DNA of 51,185 nt from positions 1-51,185 of the forward strand of contig JBAOKB010000053.1 in NCBI GenBank assembly GCA_037044905.1, given 5' to 3'. The first letter of the stretch is position 1, and each line of letters starts with the position of its first letter. Below are positions 9,324 through 20,005 of the stretch, in pieces. The translations under genes and the position numbers were made by a program. This stretch comes from Hortaea werneckii (lineage: Eukaryota; Ascomycota; Dothideomycetes; Mycosphaerellales; Teratosphaeriaceae). A model generated the notes under the pieces. The model was not told the origin of the DNA. It ran no database searches and saw nothing but the letters and a program-made list of their open reading frames with translations.

Positions 9324-11102
9324 TCAATACGCACTGATCCCCCTCCACCGCCTAGGAACCTTCTCCTGACACTGCTCGAACCTCTCCTCGTCCTCCTCAT
9401 CCTCCGGAAAGAAATACAGAGAAGCAAAGGACGACCGAGAAGAAAGCGAATACTGCTGCTGTTGTCGAGGCGGTAACCAGATCCTGGCCCGTCCACTCTC
9501 CAACTTCCCTTCGCGGCGCATATTCATTTCCAGCACGACGACACGAAGGAAATTGCTGTTCTCGCGCGGTTCGCGATGGCGGAAAATCCCGCTGCCTCCT
9601 CCAAGGCCCGCATCTCCGTTTCCACCTGTACTCTCGCCGCTCAACGCACGACCTGCTTCAGAGGCCGCGTTAGGTTGCGAGGGGACGCCTACTGCGCCAC
9701 CGGTGTTGCGGCGCGCGGCCGGTGTGGATTTGCCTCTTCGGTTGTTCCCGCCGGCGCCGTAGCGGGTATACGTCTGCATCTGGATCGATGGGAGTGCTTC
9801 TCCCACTTCGGCAGCCTCAGCAAGGTATGGCGCATGTAGAGCTTGCTGGAAGGGAGCCTCTTGTTCCTCGAACGTAAGCGGTCTATGTGCTTGCGATTGT
9901 AGTGGGGTCTTGGTCGGGGACGATGGCGGTGATGGGCCTTGGAAGCTGGCCGACGAGGGGTTCAGATAGCGACGTTGGGCGGAGGTGGGAAGACCGCCAC
10001 CTTCGATCTGCGGGGGTCGGATCTCAGAGCTGAAACGCGGGAACAGGGCTGGGTGCGACCAGAGCATTTGGTCAGAGAAGGCGGAGGTCGAAGGGTTCCG
10101 TTGGGTGGGCACGGTGGCGTTGTTGAGATTGAAGGAGGGGAGAGATTTTCGCAAGGCGCGGAGGGAGGTTGTTAGGTTGGATTTGAAGGAAGAGCGGGAT
10201 TTTCTAGTCGACACATTGGTCTTCGGTGCGGATAGGAGGGAATTGTTGGTGTCATTGTCGTCGTCTGAGGGAAGTGGCGTAGGTCCCAAAGGATGGTCCA
10301 AGGTGGTGTCTTCGGTGATGACCTGCGAAAGGGCCCTTTCTCGCTTGTACGAATGGGGTGATTTAGGGTTGCGAAACGATTCGGGCGTTGCGGGACTGCC
10401 GAATGAAGACACAGACCGATCATCCGCTTCGAGTGAAGGGACGCTGTCGCTGGATGTTGATCGAGTCTGCAACAATCCATTCTCCGTCGCGCTTCCTTCA
10501 GGACTAAAAGTTGCCTCCTCACCACTATCGCATGCATCCTCCAGCAGCACGCTGAGACCGGGGCTGCTGCTTAGGCTGGACGTCTTCCGTGCATCATCTT
10601 TCTTCCATTCACTGACTAGCTCGTCAATGGATATGCGACGCTGTTCGCGACTCTTGCGTCTGAATTGATTGGGCCGCGGAGGAGGAATGGCGGTCATGGC
10701 GAGCAGAGCAGCGACCGACGGTGGCACTGCGTCTGGGTCATGCGCGTCTCGCGGCTTTCGCTTGCCCTTGCAAGACGTGTTACGACTGCGAGCAGGCATG
10801 GTGTGCATGTTGTTGACGCTCGCAGGTTGGTTGCGGGGTGGTGCAGTCGGCACAGGCACTGGCTTGGAAGTAGGCCTCATCGGTTCAGGTTCAGGTGGTG
10901 TTGTGTCGTCAATAGGTAATGATGTTCTCACCGGCGACGGTCGAGCGTCTGCCCTGGGTGACGGTGATGATGGCGAAAGTGGTGGTGAAGCAGCAGTCTG
11001 CTTGACGGTCCGCCGCGAAACCTTCTCGTGACGAGTGGTTATGCTGTTGCTTGTCTTGGGCGGCGAAGTTGAGTATAAAGCATAGTGCCTCGGCACTATC
11101 AT
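9324..11102 (-). CDS. Conserved, mostly disordered fungal protein of unknown function
   Basis: One long frame gives 592 residues from the AUG at 11102 (the frame is open further upstream but has no earlier AUG). The composition is Ser/Pro/Arg-rich and low in hydrophobics, so most of the chain should be disordered. Islands that look conserved are the extreme N-terminus (MIVPRHYALYSTSPPKTS), a segment around residues 145-185 (RRISIDELVSEWKKDDARKTS) and a C-terminal segment (ENSNFLRVVVLEMNMRREGK followed by ARIWLPPR). No catalytic motif, membrane span or signal peptide is visible. I do not recognise a named family. The many SP/TP sites would suit a phosphoregulated scaffold, but that is only a guess. 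Confidence 0.7.
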   Translation of the reverse strand: MIVPRHYALYSTSPPKTSNSITTRHEKVSRRTVKQTAASPPLSPSSPSPRADARPSPVRTSLPIDDTTPPEPEPMRPTSKPVPVPTAPPRNQPASVNNMHTMPARSRNTSCKGKRKPRDAHDPDAVPPSVAALLAMTAIPPPRPNQFRRKSREQRRISIDELVSEWKKDDARKTSSLSSSPGLSVLLEDACDSGEEATFSPEGSATENGLLQTRSTSSDSVPSLEADDRSVSSFGSPATPESFRNPKSPHSYKRERALSQVITEDTTLDHPLGPTPLPSDDDNDTNNSLLSAPKTNVSTRKSRSSFKSNLTTSLRALRKSLPSFNLNNATVPTQRNPSTSAFSDQMLWSHPALFPRFSSEIRPPQIEGGGLPTSAQRRYLNPSSASFQGPSPPSSPTKTPLQSQAHRPLTFEEQEAPFQQALHAPYLAEAAEVGEALPSIQMQTYTRYGAGGNNRRGKSTPAARRNTGGAVGVPSQPNAASEAGRALSGESTGGNGDAGLGGGSGIFRHREPRENSNFLRVVVLEMNMRREGKLESGRARIWLPPRQQQQYSLSSRSSFASLYFFPEDEEDEERFEQCQEKVPRRWRGISAY

Positions 11103-13437
11103 CTTCGCCTTTTCTCTGCTCCGTCGGGAGTACAACTAAGATGAGGACCCTCTGAGTAAAATGCGGTTCCGGTTAGTCAAATGGTGCAAAGGGATTCCTC
11201 GTGCACCCCACGCGACTACACTCAGCACTGGTCTCGTTCCTGGCCTGTGCAACCGCTTGTGTGTGTTCTGACGTTGTCGGAGTCCGTTGCGCGCGAGCGC
11301 GACTGCGGCCCGCGTTTCAATGAGGTAATATTTGTTCTAGAGGCCACACACAGACGACCGGCACATTCGGAAGGGTCCAGTCGCTCAATTTGTATTACCT
11401 GATTGCTGAGGGCCTTTCTGGCAAGACCCTGATATGTCCGAAGGGAGGTTGGGATTAAGTGAAGAAGAGGGAAAAGGAGGAGTATCGCAGTATGAAGGAT
11501 GGTGACACGACCATGTACGGACCAGGCGAGCGTGGGATGTCGGCAGCGCAGCGTTTACGTCGGCTATAGTGAGTTGTCCGGCGCATGTCGCAGAAGAGTC
11601 ACTGATAAGAGGCGACCTAACCAACCTAACGTTCCCCGAGGCGCTCACGTTGTCGTCGTCAGCGGTCGCGTGATGGTGCACCTATACTGACAGTCATCGC
11701 AATAAAATGTGTCCATACCGATATCCTCTCCTTTGTTCGTCAGCCTCGTAATCTCATCGCTCCCTCTACACACACATGTTCTCTTCCCACAAAGGCCTCA
11801 ATCGTCACACAACAACCAGGCTACAGTCCATGCTTTTCACGTACCCCAGCATCTTGGTGCTATGGAACCTGCCTATTCAGGCATAGCCTTCCAGAAGCAC
11901 GAAGGACATTGCGCCGGACCGTTTCTGGCGCGATCTGTCCCAGCGCTCAGCATTATCGCGTGGACATCATTGGCTGGGATCCGTCAGCCCTATGGCGCCG
12001 GACTGCCTTCTTTCGGCCGTGTCTCTCTGCTCCGGGTGCAACGCGAACGAGATTAGCATGCAAAGATGCCTGATGCCGAGGGGCGATGCGGATGACGTGC
12101 GCCCGATGAAAGAGCGAAGACGGACCAGGGCCTCAGTCAGCAGGAAGTAGTAGTGCCTGTCAGGACATTAATTACGAGCTACGGGCTGCGCAAGCTGGGC
12201 GAGCGGCCTCATTGCGGTAATCACGGCTGGGAGAAAAGCCTGACCTGGCCGGTCTCACCAGATCAGACCGCCTTCATTCTCGCCGAATAATGCGACATCG
12301 CAAAATCTACCTTGTCCTCTGCTCGAGGACAAAGTGTCAAGATGGCATCCATCTCCCAAACGGAAAACAGTCCGTGCTCCGACTGCACAAAATCGTCGAA
12401 GGATGACAATGATGTCAATTAGCGCGTCCCATATGATGAAGGTTACATGTGCATCTGGACTCAAAATGCGGAAAGGATGCCTCGTTTTACTCCATCGGGA
12501 AGGGCCAATCCAGCGGGCTCGCGATCATCGATACCAGGCTGCGAAGCAATCGAAAGGATTGGTAAAATGATGCGACGGGCGCAACGATTTGGTAGAGATA
12601 AGCGTGCAGGCTACTTCTCTACCTCCGGAAGTCGTACGTGTAGCGTTGTAGTGGAGATGTCGAAGGCTCCCCATATACGTCAGTCCGCCTGGTGCTGTCG
12701 CGTGCGTGAGTTCGCCTGCTGCCAACTCTTGAGGATGGCCTACGCCTGACGGACTCTTTTCGTGTGCATGCGAATTGCTGCGTCTTTGCAATCCATCACT
12801 CGTTAGCAGTCCCTGGGTCCACAAGCAAGTCGTGACCAGTCGCGTCCCTCAGCACTGCACTTGCAATCTGTGCTGGAGGTTCAAGTCCAATAATCGACCG
12901 CACGCAGTGTAGGTACCCTGGGATAGGCGGTCCATTAGGCTGCAGCTGGACGACATGTAGACTTTGCTCTTGCTGGAAGTGAGGAATCGACTTCCACGTG
13001 TCTCTGAAATTAGGGACACAGTTTGCCGCCCCTGATTGATTCTGCGGTCAGGTTGCTGATTACGGCCACGGTGCGAAATGGGTTGACCTCTCACGCTTGC
13101 TCTCGACAGTGGTCAACGGTGGTTATCATGCCGGCGCCGGCTCTCTCTGTAAGCATGCCCATTCCGCGAGGGCCGTCGCTCGTTAAGATTCCCACGATCT
13201 CGGCCATGTGGTCTCGCGCCGTCGCGACGGTATTCGGCTTGACGGTATTGATATCTTTTCTGTGCGGCAGGAATCCTCGTACCTATCGGACAGTCTCAGC
13301 TCCCCCTCTCCTCTGCGGCGCCGAGAGGCCTCGTCAGCTCTCCGCTCATACTCACCTTGATGGCGGCCATGATCTTGACCATGCCTCCCAGCTAATCTGT
13401 CACAGTTCCGGTAACTTTGCTCGCCATCGTCGCATTG
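11103..13437. other. Gene-poor intergenic region, no gene seen
   Basis: More than 2 kb without a supported gene. Open frames here are short, lack codon bias and encode no recognisable motif. The part next to 11103 should hold the promoter of the disordered-protein gene. The right end abuts the eEF2 relic. Confidence 0.45.
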
Positions 13438-13684
13438 GGCGGTCTCGGAGGTGCTCAGTGTACCAGACTTGAGCAAGAACTGGTCAACACCGGCCAGACC
13501 GTGAATGTTACCGGATGGCACATCCTCGATGGGCTCGGTGTAGCGACCCATCATCAGAATGATACGCTGGATCGACCTCATGTTCAGGTCCTCCTTCTTG
13601 CCTGTGACGTATTTAGGGGCCATGATTACGGACCTTAATACCAGAGCGGGCAGTACCGGAGAAGACAGGACCGAAAGCGTACCT
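13438..13684 (-). pseudogene. Fragment of a translation elongation factor 2 gene (relic)
   Basis: Reading the minus strand from 13684 gives RYAFGPVFSGTARSGIKVR, and after one extra base the frame shifts to one reading KYVTGKKEDLNMRSIQRI then LMMGRYTEPIEDVPSGNI and GLAGVDQFLLKSGTLSTSET. These are consecutive segments of domain II of eEF2 (the family pattern is YAFGRVFSGTVRSGLKV, then GKKEDL..AIQR..LMMGR..EPI.DVPAGNI, then VGVDQFLLKSGTL.TSETA). Only about 82 of more than 800 codons are present, interrupted by one frame break, and similarity stops abruptly at both ends. No GTPase domain or start codon is present. This is therefore a partial duplicate and not a working gene. The codons remain close to a functional copy and GC-rich, which suggests a fairly recent event without heavy RIP mutation. 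Confidence 0.8.
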
Positions 13685-13858
13685 CTGGCAGGAGTCATGG
13701 CCAGACACCGAGCCAGCGAGCCTATGCAAGGCTTGCAGCTCCTCTCGGTGCGTCCACACCATCTCAAGCTCGTTACGAGGCTCGCACCACCTCTGAGTTC
13801 GGCGTTTCTCACCCTACACGGCTTTCTGAAATGCCTGAAGGTCATGAATTGTGGAATA

Positions 13859-14107
13859 GAATTGGACTAGAGGAAGAGTATCCCCTAGTCAGGCACCGAA
13901 GTGCAGAACACCGAAGTGCTTTGATCATCTCACATGAAGGTCACTCAACGACCTCCAAGGTGATTGGATTGGACTAGAATTGGACCAGAGGAAGAAGATC
14001 CTCTGATCAGGGTTGCACCGAAGTGCAAAAGGCACCGGAGTGCAAAAATCACCGAAGTGAATCGTCTCACATGAAGGTCACGGGGTACCTTCAATGCGAT
14101 CGGGTTG
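13859..14107. repeat. Two-copy tandem repeat with internal hairpins and CACCGAAGTG motifs
   Basis: Copies begin at 13859 and 13977 (offset 118). Both open with GAATTGGACYAGAGGAAGA, then a hairpin (13865-13890 and 13983-14008) with ten-base arms of nine pairs, then two or three CACCGAAGTG-like boxes, then CTCACATGAAGGTCA. In total there are five CACC(G)(A/G)AGTG boxes between 13893 and 14059. The element lies 175 bases from the eEF2 relic. I recognise no named transposon. Confidence 0.7.
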
Positions 14108-15136
14108 GACCAACCCTCTACACTTTTTTCCAGTGTACACGCCGGTTAGGCGCTGAGCAGGTTGGACGAAGAGAAAAGAAGAGAAGAAGAGGAAGAAGAG
14201 GCTTGAGGAAGGAGTGGGCTTGAATACTGCCGCCAGGGCGCCTCAGGCACTCACTCGCCTCCATCGTGCTTTCCTTGACAGGCAACTTTGGTTTCAGGAC
14301 GCAGCAATTCGGTCACGATGACGTAGCAGCCGAGAACGCCTACCTAGGTAGGTATTGCAAGGGCGGGCACCTCAGATGTACACACCTGCAGTATATGCCC
14401 AAAATAAACTCATCAATCATGAAAGGTCGGGCTCTGCGTAGAATATGATTGGTTTGTGTGTCGACGTTCTCCATGCAGGTATTCTTCCCTCCCTGCATCA
14501 CAAAGACCATGGAGACACTGGAGAAGACGCTTCGGGTATGCAGAAAAGTCTAGCGCGTGCAAAGATGACAGGCGGCTCTTGCAGTAATGCTGCTCTCCCT
14601 CCAGGTCATACACATGGCACAGAGTTGGGTAACCGTTGGAAAAAGGGGGGGACAAAGGAAGCAACCAAAAGAACGACAAAAGGCATTGTTGCAGGAGGAC
14701 CCTAGTCATTCATAAAAAAAAAAAAAAAGAAAGAAAGAAAGAAAGAAAGAAAGTTTTTGGTACCATTGAAATGCAGAAAGGTGCTTAATCCTCCTTTCAC
14801 ACAATACTCGCCTTGACAGCACAACAGCCCAGTGGTGGCTTAGAGACATAGCTTTATCACTGGAATACTGCTCATCTCAAAGCAAAATTCAACATAATAA
14901 GCATGCGTACAGGAAGTCAGCATCTTGAAGAGTTGCCTCTGCTCACGAGAATACTGATACAAGCCACTCCCGGTAAGGGAAACGAGAAAAGAAAAGTGTG
15001 AGAAAAAAAAAAAAATCACATGTTCGCATACTGCCAAGCCCCTATCCCAACCCTGTTGAACGCCTCATATGCTCCCTGCTCGCGCTCGCTGCCCACTGGT
15101 GTGGAAAGGAAAGAAAGGAGAGGAAAAGAAAGAATC
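14108..15136. other. Intergenic region with a GAAA microsatellite
   Basis: This contains a purine tract at about 14168-14215, a palindromic TACCTAGGTAGGTA at about 14342-14355, and an A-run followed by (GAAA)n at about 14714-14752. No gene is supported. The right end is the 3' flank of the F-box-like gene. Confidence 0.5.
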
Positions 15137-16054
15137 TTACGGACTGGCCACTCTCGCCCAAGCAATCTCCTCCACCCGCAACTTGACCTCGTCCTCAAAC
15201 GCCCGCAGACAATCATAGTTGGCAATGATGGCCCACATATCCAGATCCGGGGCGCCGTCCTCCCACCTAGCGGCCTCCAGATCATCCCACAGCCACCCCA
15301 TCCCCATGCTCACAGCGTCTTTCACCTCCTCTTTCGACCCGCCGACAGGAACGGAGACAGAAACCCGCAGGATCGTCGGGAGCAATCCGCCCGGCGGCGC
15401 AGGGAAGTCCATCCGGTCGAAACTGATCTCGACCGTAAGACGGGCGGCCTTCCCAGTCCTAGGATGCACGGCGAGCCGCTCGCGGATCTCCTTCAATCGC
15501 TGGCCCAATCCCACCACATCCCCTTTCTCCGTCGTGTCGAGGAGGACTAGCCCGAGGTCCTCCAGGTGCAGGTCGGAGATTTTCTCGAGGTTGGTACGCC
15601 CCGGCCCTTGCACCAGCGCCGTCCTTATTCTGGAGAGGACGGCGTGGGGGTCTTCATCCGTCCCGGCTTCTTCCTCCTCTTCGTCGTAGGCTTGAGTCCG
15701 CTTCAGCTGCTTGACGGTGAAGGCGTTGTCGCGGTAGAAGTAGGTCTTCGTCTCGCGGTAAACTTCCCTGCACGTGCTAGGGAGACCCTGGAGGAGCATG
15801 AGAGTGGTTGTATCCCTCACAGTAGTGGCCGGGGTGGTGGTGCTACAGGTCGACTCGGCAGCACCGCTATTGTCGTTGTTGGACTCGGCGAGGATCTTCT
15901 CGACCAGAGTCAGTTGCCCCTGAGGGAGCAGGAGGAGAATCACACGCTTCGAGTGCGTGAGGGCCTTGCTGAAAATGTCGTCCCATAGCTCCTTGGGTAG
16001 CTTGCCAAAGGCGGACTCGGCGAGTGCGGTGGTGACCGCACGAGGGTTGGACAT
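15137..16054 (-). CDS. F-box-like protein, unknown function
   Basis: A single frame encodes 305 residues. Residues 16-31 (FGKLPKELWDDIFSKA) resemble the first F-box helix pattern LPxELxxxIF. A second motif (LPSTCREVYRETKTYFYRDNAFTV) matches the 'CRxIxxExxxxxYxxNxF' patch of the fungal 2EXR/F-box-like family. That is the same layout as the protein at 6900-7805, but overall sequences are not close. The middle carries a Glu-rich stretch (DEEEEEAGTDEDP). No membrane span or signal peptide is seen. The likely role, if F-box-like, is substrate recognition in a ubiquitin ligase, but this is inference from fold only. It sits isolated in a gene-poor region. Confidence 0.75.
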   Translation of the reverse strand: MSNPRAVTTALAESAFGKLPKELWDDIFSKALTHSKRVILLLLPQGQLTLVEKILAESNNDNSGAAESTCSTTTPATTVRDTTTLMLLQGLPSTCREVYRETKTYFYRDNAFTVKQLKRTQAYDEEEEEAGTDEDPHAVLSRIRTALVQGPGRTNLEKISDLHLEDLGLVLLDTTEKGDVVGLGQRLKEIRERLAVHPRTGKAARLTVEISFDRMDFPAPPGGLLPTILRVSVSVPVGGSKEEVKDAVSMGMGWLWDDLEAARWEDGAPDLDMWAIIANYDCLRAFEDEVKLRVEEIAWARVASP

Positions 16055-17735
16055 AATGGCAGAGAGAATGATCCCGGACGGAAGACAAGGATGTAAGAAC
16101 TGTACTAGTGTATAGAAGTGTATAAGCCGTAAGAGATGCTTCGAGGGCTAGTCTGGTAACTTGTCCTTCGAGATTCCGTACACGATGTTGTTGTAGCTGT
16201 TGAATTGGAGTCATCTTGCGGGAAAGGAGAGAAGAGCGAGCTTTCACACAGTGTCGCCGCTATCGGATAGCGGGGCGGAGGGACGTAGCGGCGTTTGCTG
16301 TCGAGGCGACGGTGTTGATTGTGCCTTTCGTAGCCGAGCGAAAGGCATTTCCTCGAGGGGAATGGAAAGGCAGAGATGCACGTGCTTGAGCATCATGCGT
16401 GAGAACCCGATTATAGGGAGTTCGTTCTTGATTCCCTCTAGCATTAGAAGCGGTGGACACATGCCGTCCGAAGCACCGAGATTGTTGGAGCGCAATGGTG
16501 GATATTGTAGGGTAATAGCATGCAAGATCCTCGAAGACTCTGACAGGGCATCTGTGCTATACACAAAGTAACAGCCAAAGGACAACCATGATGTCGAGGT
16601 CGAAGATCTAGAAAGCCAATTAGCACAACTGCATCCTCTATGGACATCTTACTTACTGCTAACATCCTCGAAGAAGCTTTAGGTACGACGACACCGCGCT
16701 TGCCTCATCCAGTACTGCAGCGCTCAAGCGATCCTCCTCTTCCTCGAATCTCTGAATGCATGTGTTGGGATGGTCGAAACATTGTTCTACGCCGCAGAGG
16801 ACGCAAGGGGATTTGTATCGGAAGGATGCCTCTGCATCCTAGGATAAGATGTTTGCGCACATATTAAAGGTTCCTTTTTTCAAGGTTCCTTTTGTCTTTC
16901 AGGTTCGTTTTGTTTCCAAAATGCTTGTTGTTTTGGCAACAACTTCCACAAAAAGCTACGAGATAGGCATATGAAAGACCCGAAAAATGCATGCTAAAGG
17001 CCTTGTATTAGCGATCAAACCTTCATGCAGCGTACAAAGAAGAAAAAACTTACGGTCAGGGGTATCTCTGTAGGCAAGGACATCGTCTTCGGGAGCGCGC
17101 TTCGTATTCTATTCCGATATTCATTTCCCAATTTTGATCTAAGACATCATCGATGCTCTTTGGTGGATCAGGATCCGAGCAGTGGAAGTACTCGAAAAGG
17201 TCTGAAAAAGCATTTACCTATAGACCTACCTAGGCACGCTTTGATATCGTGATACATTGTCCGTATCGATGGTAGCTAAACAGCTAGCTAGCAATGGAGA
17301 CTATCGTGACCATTCGTTATTTCTTCCGCTGCACTTCCTCAGATATTATCATGCGACTGCGGGTCGTGACAGACGATATGGGCTGAAGAGGTGAAGTCGA
17401 GTCGAGACCCCCAAAACCCTTGGCACCACTGGATGTGGAAGGTTAAGGATGGCACAAACAGAGGTGATAATTAAAACAATACCATAGTCGTTCATTTGCA
17501 GTGCCAGTACATACTTTATCGAGGCCGGCTTTTTTGCATTCACTACAGAACAAAATGTGCACGTGAGCAGTTCCAGAAAGGCGTTCTCTGCACTTTATAC
17601 AGCTGTTAACTTCACTGGACCCTGATTAATAAGCTGGCCTCGGTCGAAGGGTCTCATCCTGCTACAACCTACCTCGATCTCCGCCCTCCCTCTTCTTGCA
17701 TTTGCAGAAGGTATACCATATACCAATACAAAACG
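16055..17735. other. Intergenic region, divergent promoters
   Basis: 1.7 kb between the start of the F-box-like gene (-) and the disulfide isomerase gene (+). It includes a short imperfect triplicate AGGTTCCTTTT at about 16867-16911, a CACGTG box at 17560-17565 (about 170 bases before the isomerase start) and the dyad GGTATACCATATACC at 17710-17724 just before that start. No gene seen. Confidence 0.5.
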
Positions 17736-18956
17736 ATGACACGACTCTCACAACTCTTAACGGCCTCGCTGGCCGTCTTCGGCAGCTCAGTCGCCGCAGC
17801 CGTCGTCGACCTGACGCCATCCAACTTCGACGAGATCGTGCACAAATCCGGCAAGCCCGCTCTGGTCGAGTTCTTCGCCCCCTGGTGCGGACACTGCAAG
17901 AACCTGGCCCCCGTGTACGAGGAGCTGGGCCAGCAATACGAATTCGCCAAGGACAAGGTGACGATCGCCAAGGTCGACGCCGACGAGCACAAGTCGCTGG
18001 GAAGAGACTATGGCGTCCAGGGCTTCCCCACGCTGAAGTGGTTCGATGGCAAGAGCAAGGAGCCGCAGGATTACAGGAGCGGTCGGGATATCGACAGTCT
18101 GGCTGGTTTCATCACCGATAAGACGGGCATCAAGCCCAAGGTGAAGAAAGGGATCCCGTCCCCCGTGGAGATGTTGAACGATAAGTCGTTCAAGGAGCAG
18201 ATTGGTGGCGAGAAGGATGCGCTGGTTGCGTTCACGGCTCCGTGGTGTGGACGTAAGTGAACCTCGAATATTCCCTCTTTCACATTCCACCTCTACCCAA
18301 CAGCCTCCCTCGAGGGCTCAACACCTATCTCTTAACAGTCGCTGACAACGACCATCACAGACTGCAAGAGCCTGGCGCCAACCTGGGAGAAACTCGCCGC
18401 CGACTTCGCCGCGGAAACGGGCGTCCTGATCGCCAAGGTCGACTGCGAAGCGGAAAACGCCAAAGCCGTCGCCAAAGCCGCCGGCATCAAGTCCTACCCA
18501 ACCATCAACTACTACCCGGCGGGATCCGTCAACGCCGTGCCCTACACCGGCGGCCGCACCGAAGACGCCCTAGTGCAATTCGTCAACTCCAAAGCCGGCA
18601 CCCACCGCGTCGCCGGCGGCGGCCTCGACAAACTCGCCGGCACGATCCCGAGCCTCGACGCCCTCCTCGCGAACCTGAAAACCGGCGAAGCCTCCGCATC
18701 CGCGTACGCGGAGCTCGAGAGCGCCGCGAAAGCCGTGCAGGACAAGTCCGCCGAGTACTACGGCAAAGTGGCGGCGAAGCTGCAGGAGAACGGCGAGTAT
18801 GCGGCCAAGGAGCTCGCGCGGCTGCAGGGCCTGATGGGCCAGGCGATGAATAAGGGTGGATTGAAGCAGGAGAAGATGGACGATTTGATCGTGAGGAGTA
18901 ATATCCTTTCCCGCTTCCTGGGGGCTGGGAAGGAGGAGGGGAAGGATGAGCTTTGA
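17736..18956 (+). CDS. tigA: ER protein disulfide isomerase, tigA/Erp38 type
   Basis: Two exons, 17736-18252 and 18361-18956, encode 370 residues; the intron (GTAAGT, CACAG) splits the His codon of the second active site. The N-terminus (MTRLSQLLTASLAVFGSSVAAA) is a signal peptide. Two thioredoxin domains follow, each with a CGHC active site at residues 51-54 and 171-174. The last 100 residues are the all-helical ERp29 C-terminal domain (EYYGKVAAKLQENGEYAAKE). The chain ends in KDEL, an ER retrieval signal. This architecture (two thioredoxin domains plus ERp29C) is that of Aspergillus tigA and Neurospora Erp38. The enzyme forms and rearranges disulfide bonds of secretory proteins in the ER lumen. 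It is convergent with the FHA-RING gene. Confidence 0.95.
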
Positions 18957-19201
18957 GGGAGTGTTAGAGAGAGAGGGAGATGATCTGCGGAAGAGGAGGG
19001 GCAAGCGGGATGGGGTGTGATTTGATGGGATGAAATGTTGAATAGGTATGCGATGAAAAACGGCGCTCTGTTCTTCTATCTATTTTTTCTTTTTTTTTCC
19101 GAATCTGGGGTGATGACACGGAATATTTCGATGACTTGTTTCGCTTGCTTTACAATCTTTCTCCCTTGTACTTTTGGTTTCCTCTTATTTTGACATCCGC
19201 C

Positions 19202-19235
<34 letters not shown>

Positions 19236-20005
19236 CTTTCCCTTTTTTTTTTTTCCCCCTTTTCTTTCTCTCCCGCCCTTAAAGACCACAAAAGTTGAGG
19301 GGGGGGGGGGGGGGGTGGAACTAGAGAAAAAGAAGTGAGGGACCCCACATGCATTTCATCCCGCATAGATCCCCTAACACAGAAATAGAAAAAAAGTAAA
19401 GATGAAGCAATGGCTAGTGAGAAACCATCGCAATCCAAAATTTATTAGATTAATATTACATTTCATTCTTTTCATCCTTCCGCCGCCGACCCTCTTGTCT
19501 CCGCTACACATCCCTTTCCCCGCCCCACTCCCCGCAGGAACCCCAAAACAACCATCAACCAAAACAAAAAAAGAAAAATTCAATCCTCCAACCTGAACAA
19601 ATTTAACCCAGAGAGTATCCAGAGGAAGAACGAGGAGAAAGAAAGAGACTAGCTAGAACCCCTTTACAGAAACCTGTCTTTCCCTTTTTCCAATCAAGAT
19701 CCTAGGAGGAACTACTCTCCCAGCCCGGCTTCTCACAATTTCCCAAGGACATGAAGGAATTCAACCAAATACTCTTCTGGACCAACAGAAAAAAAGAAAT
19801 CCCCATTTCACACTTTTCCTTTTCGCTCACATTTTCCTTTCCCCGATCTCGTCCATCAGCCTCACCAGGGCCACTACCCTCACCACCGCCGACCTCTTCC
19901 TCCCTTTCCCCCTAAGCAAAACCCCTCTTCCATTCCTCAGCATTCCTTTCCACCCAAAAAAAAAAAAAAGAAAAAAAAAGCGGGGGAAAAAAGAGAACCA
20001 CGCTC
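18957..20005. other. Intergenic region between convergent genes, with CT and poly-G tracts
   Basis: This shared 3' flank contains a (CT)n tract at about 19203-19231, a T-run at about 19243-19254, a run of about 17 G at about 19299-19315, and A-runs near 19957-19980. No gene is supported. Confidence 0.55.

Noticed and set aside
12840..12910. GGTTCAAGTCC resembling a tRNA B box
   Set aside because: The flanking bases do not form a T-arm or acceptor stem, and no A box or anticodon arm lies at the right distance.
13183..13845. 220-codon minus-strand frame treated as an intact gene
   Set aside because: Only its central part matches eEF2, with a frame shift; the ends are unrelated low-complexity sequence. 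Annotated as a relic instead.
14714..14752. A-run plus GAAA repeats considered as a retroposon poly-A tail
   Set aside because: No element body, target duplication or reverse-transcriptase remnant next to it; a plain microsatellite explains it.
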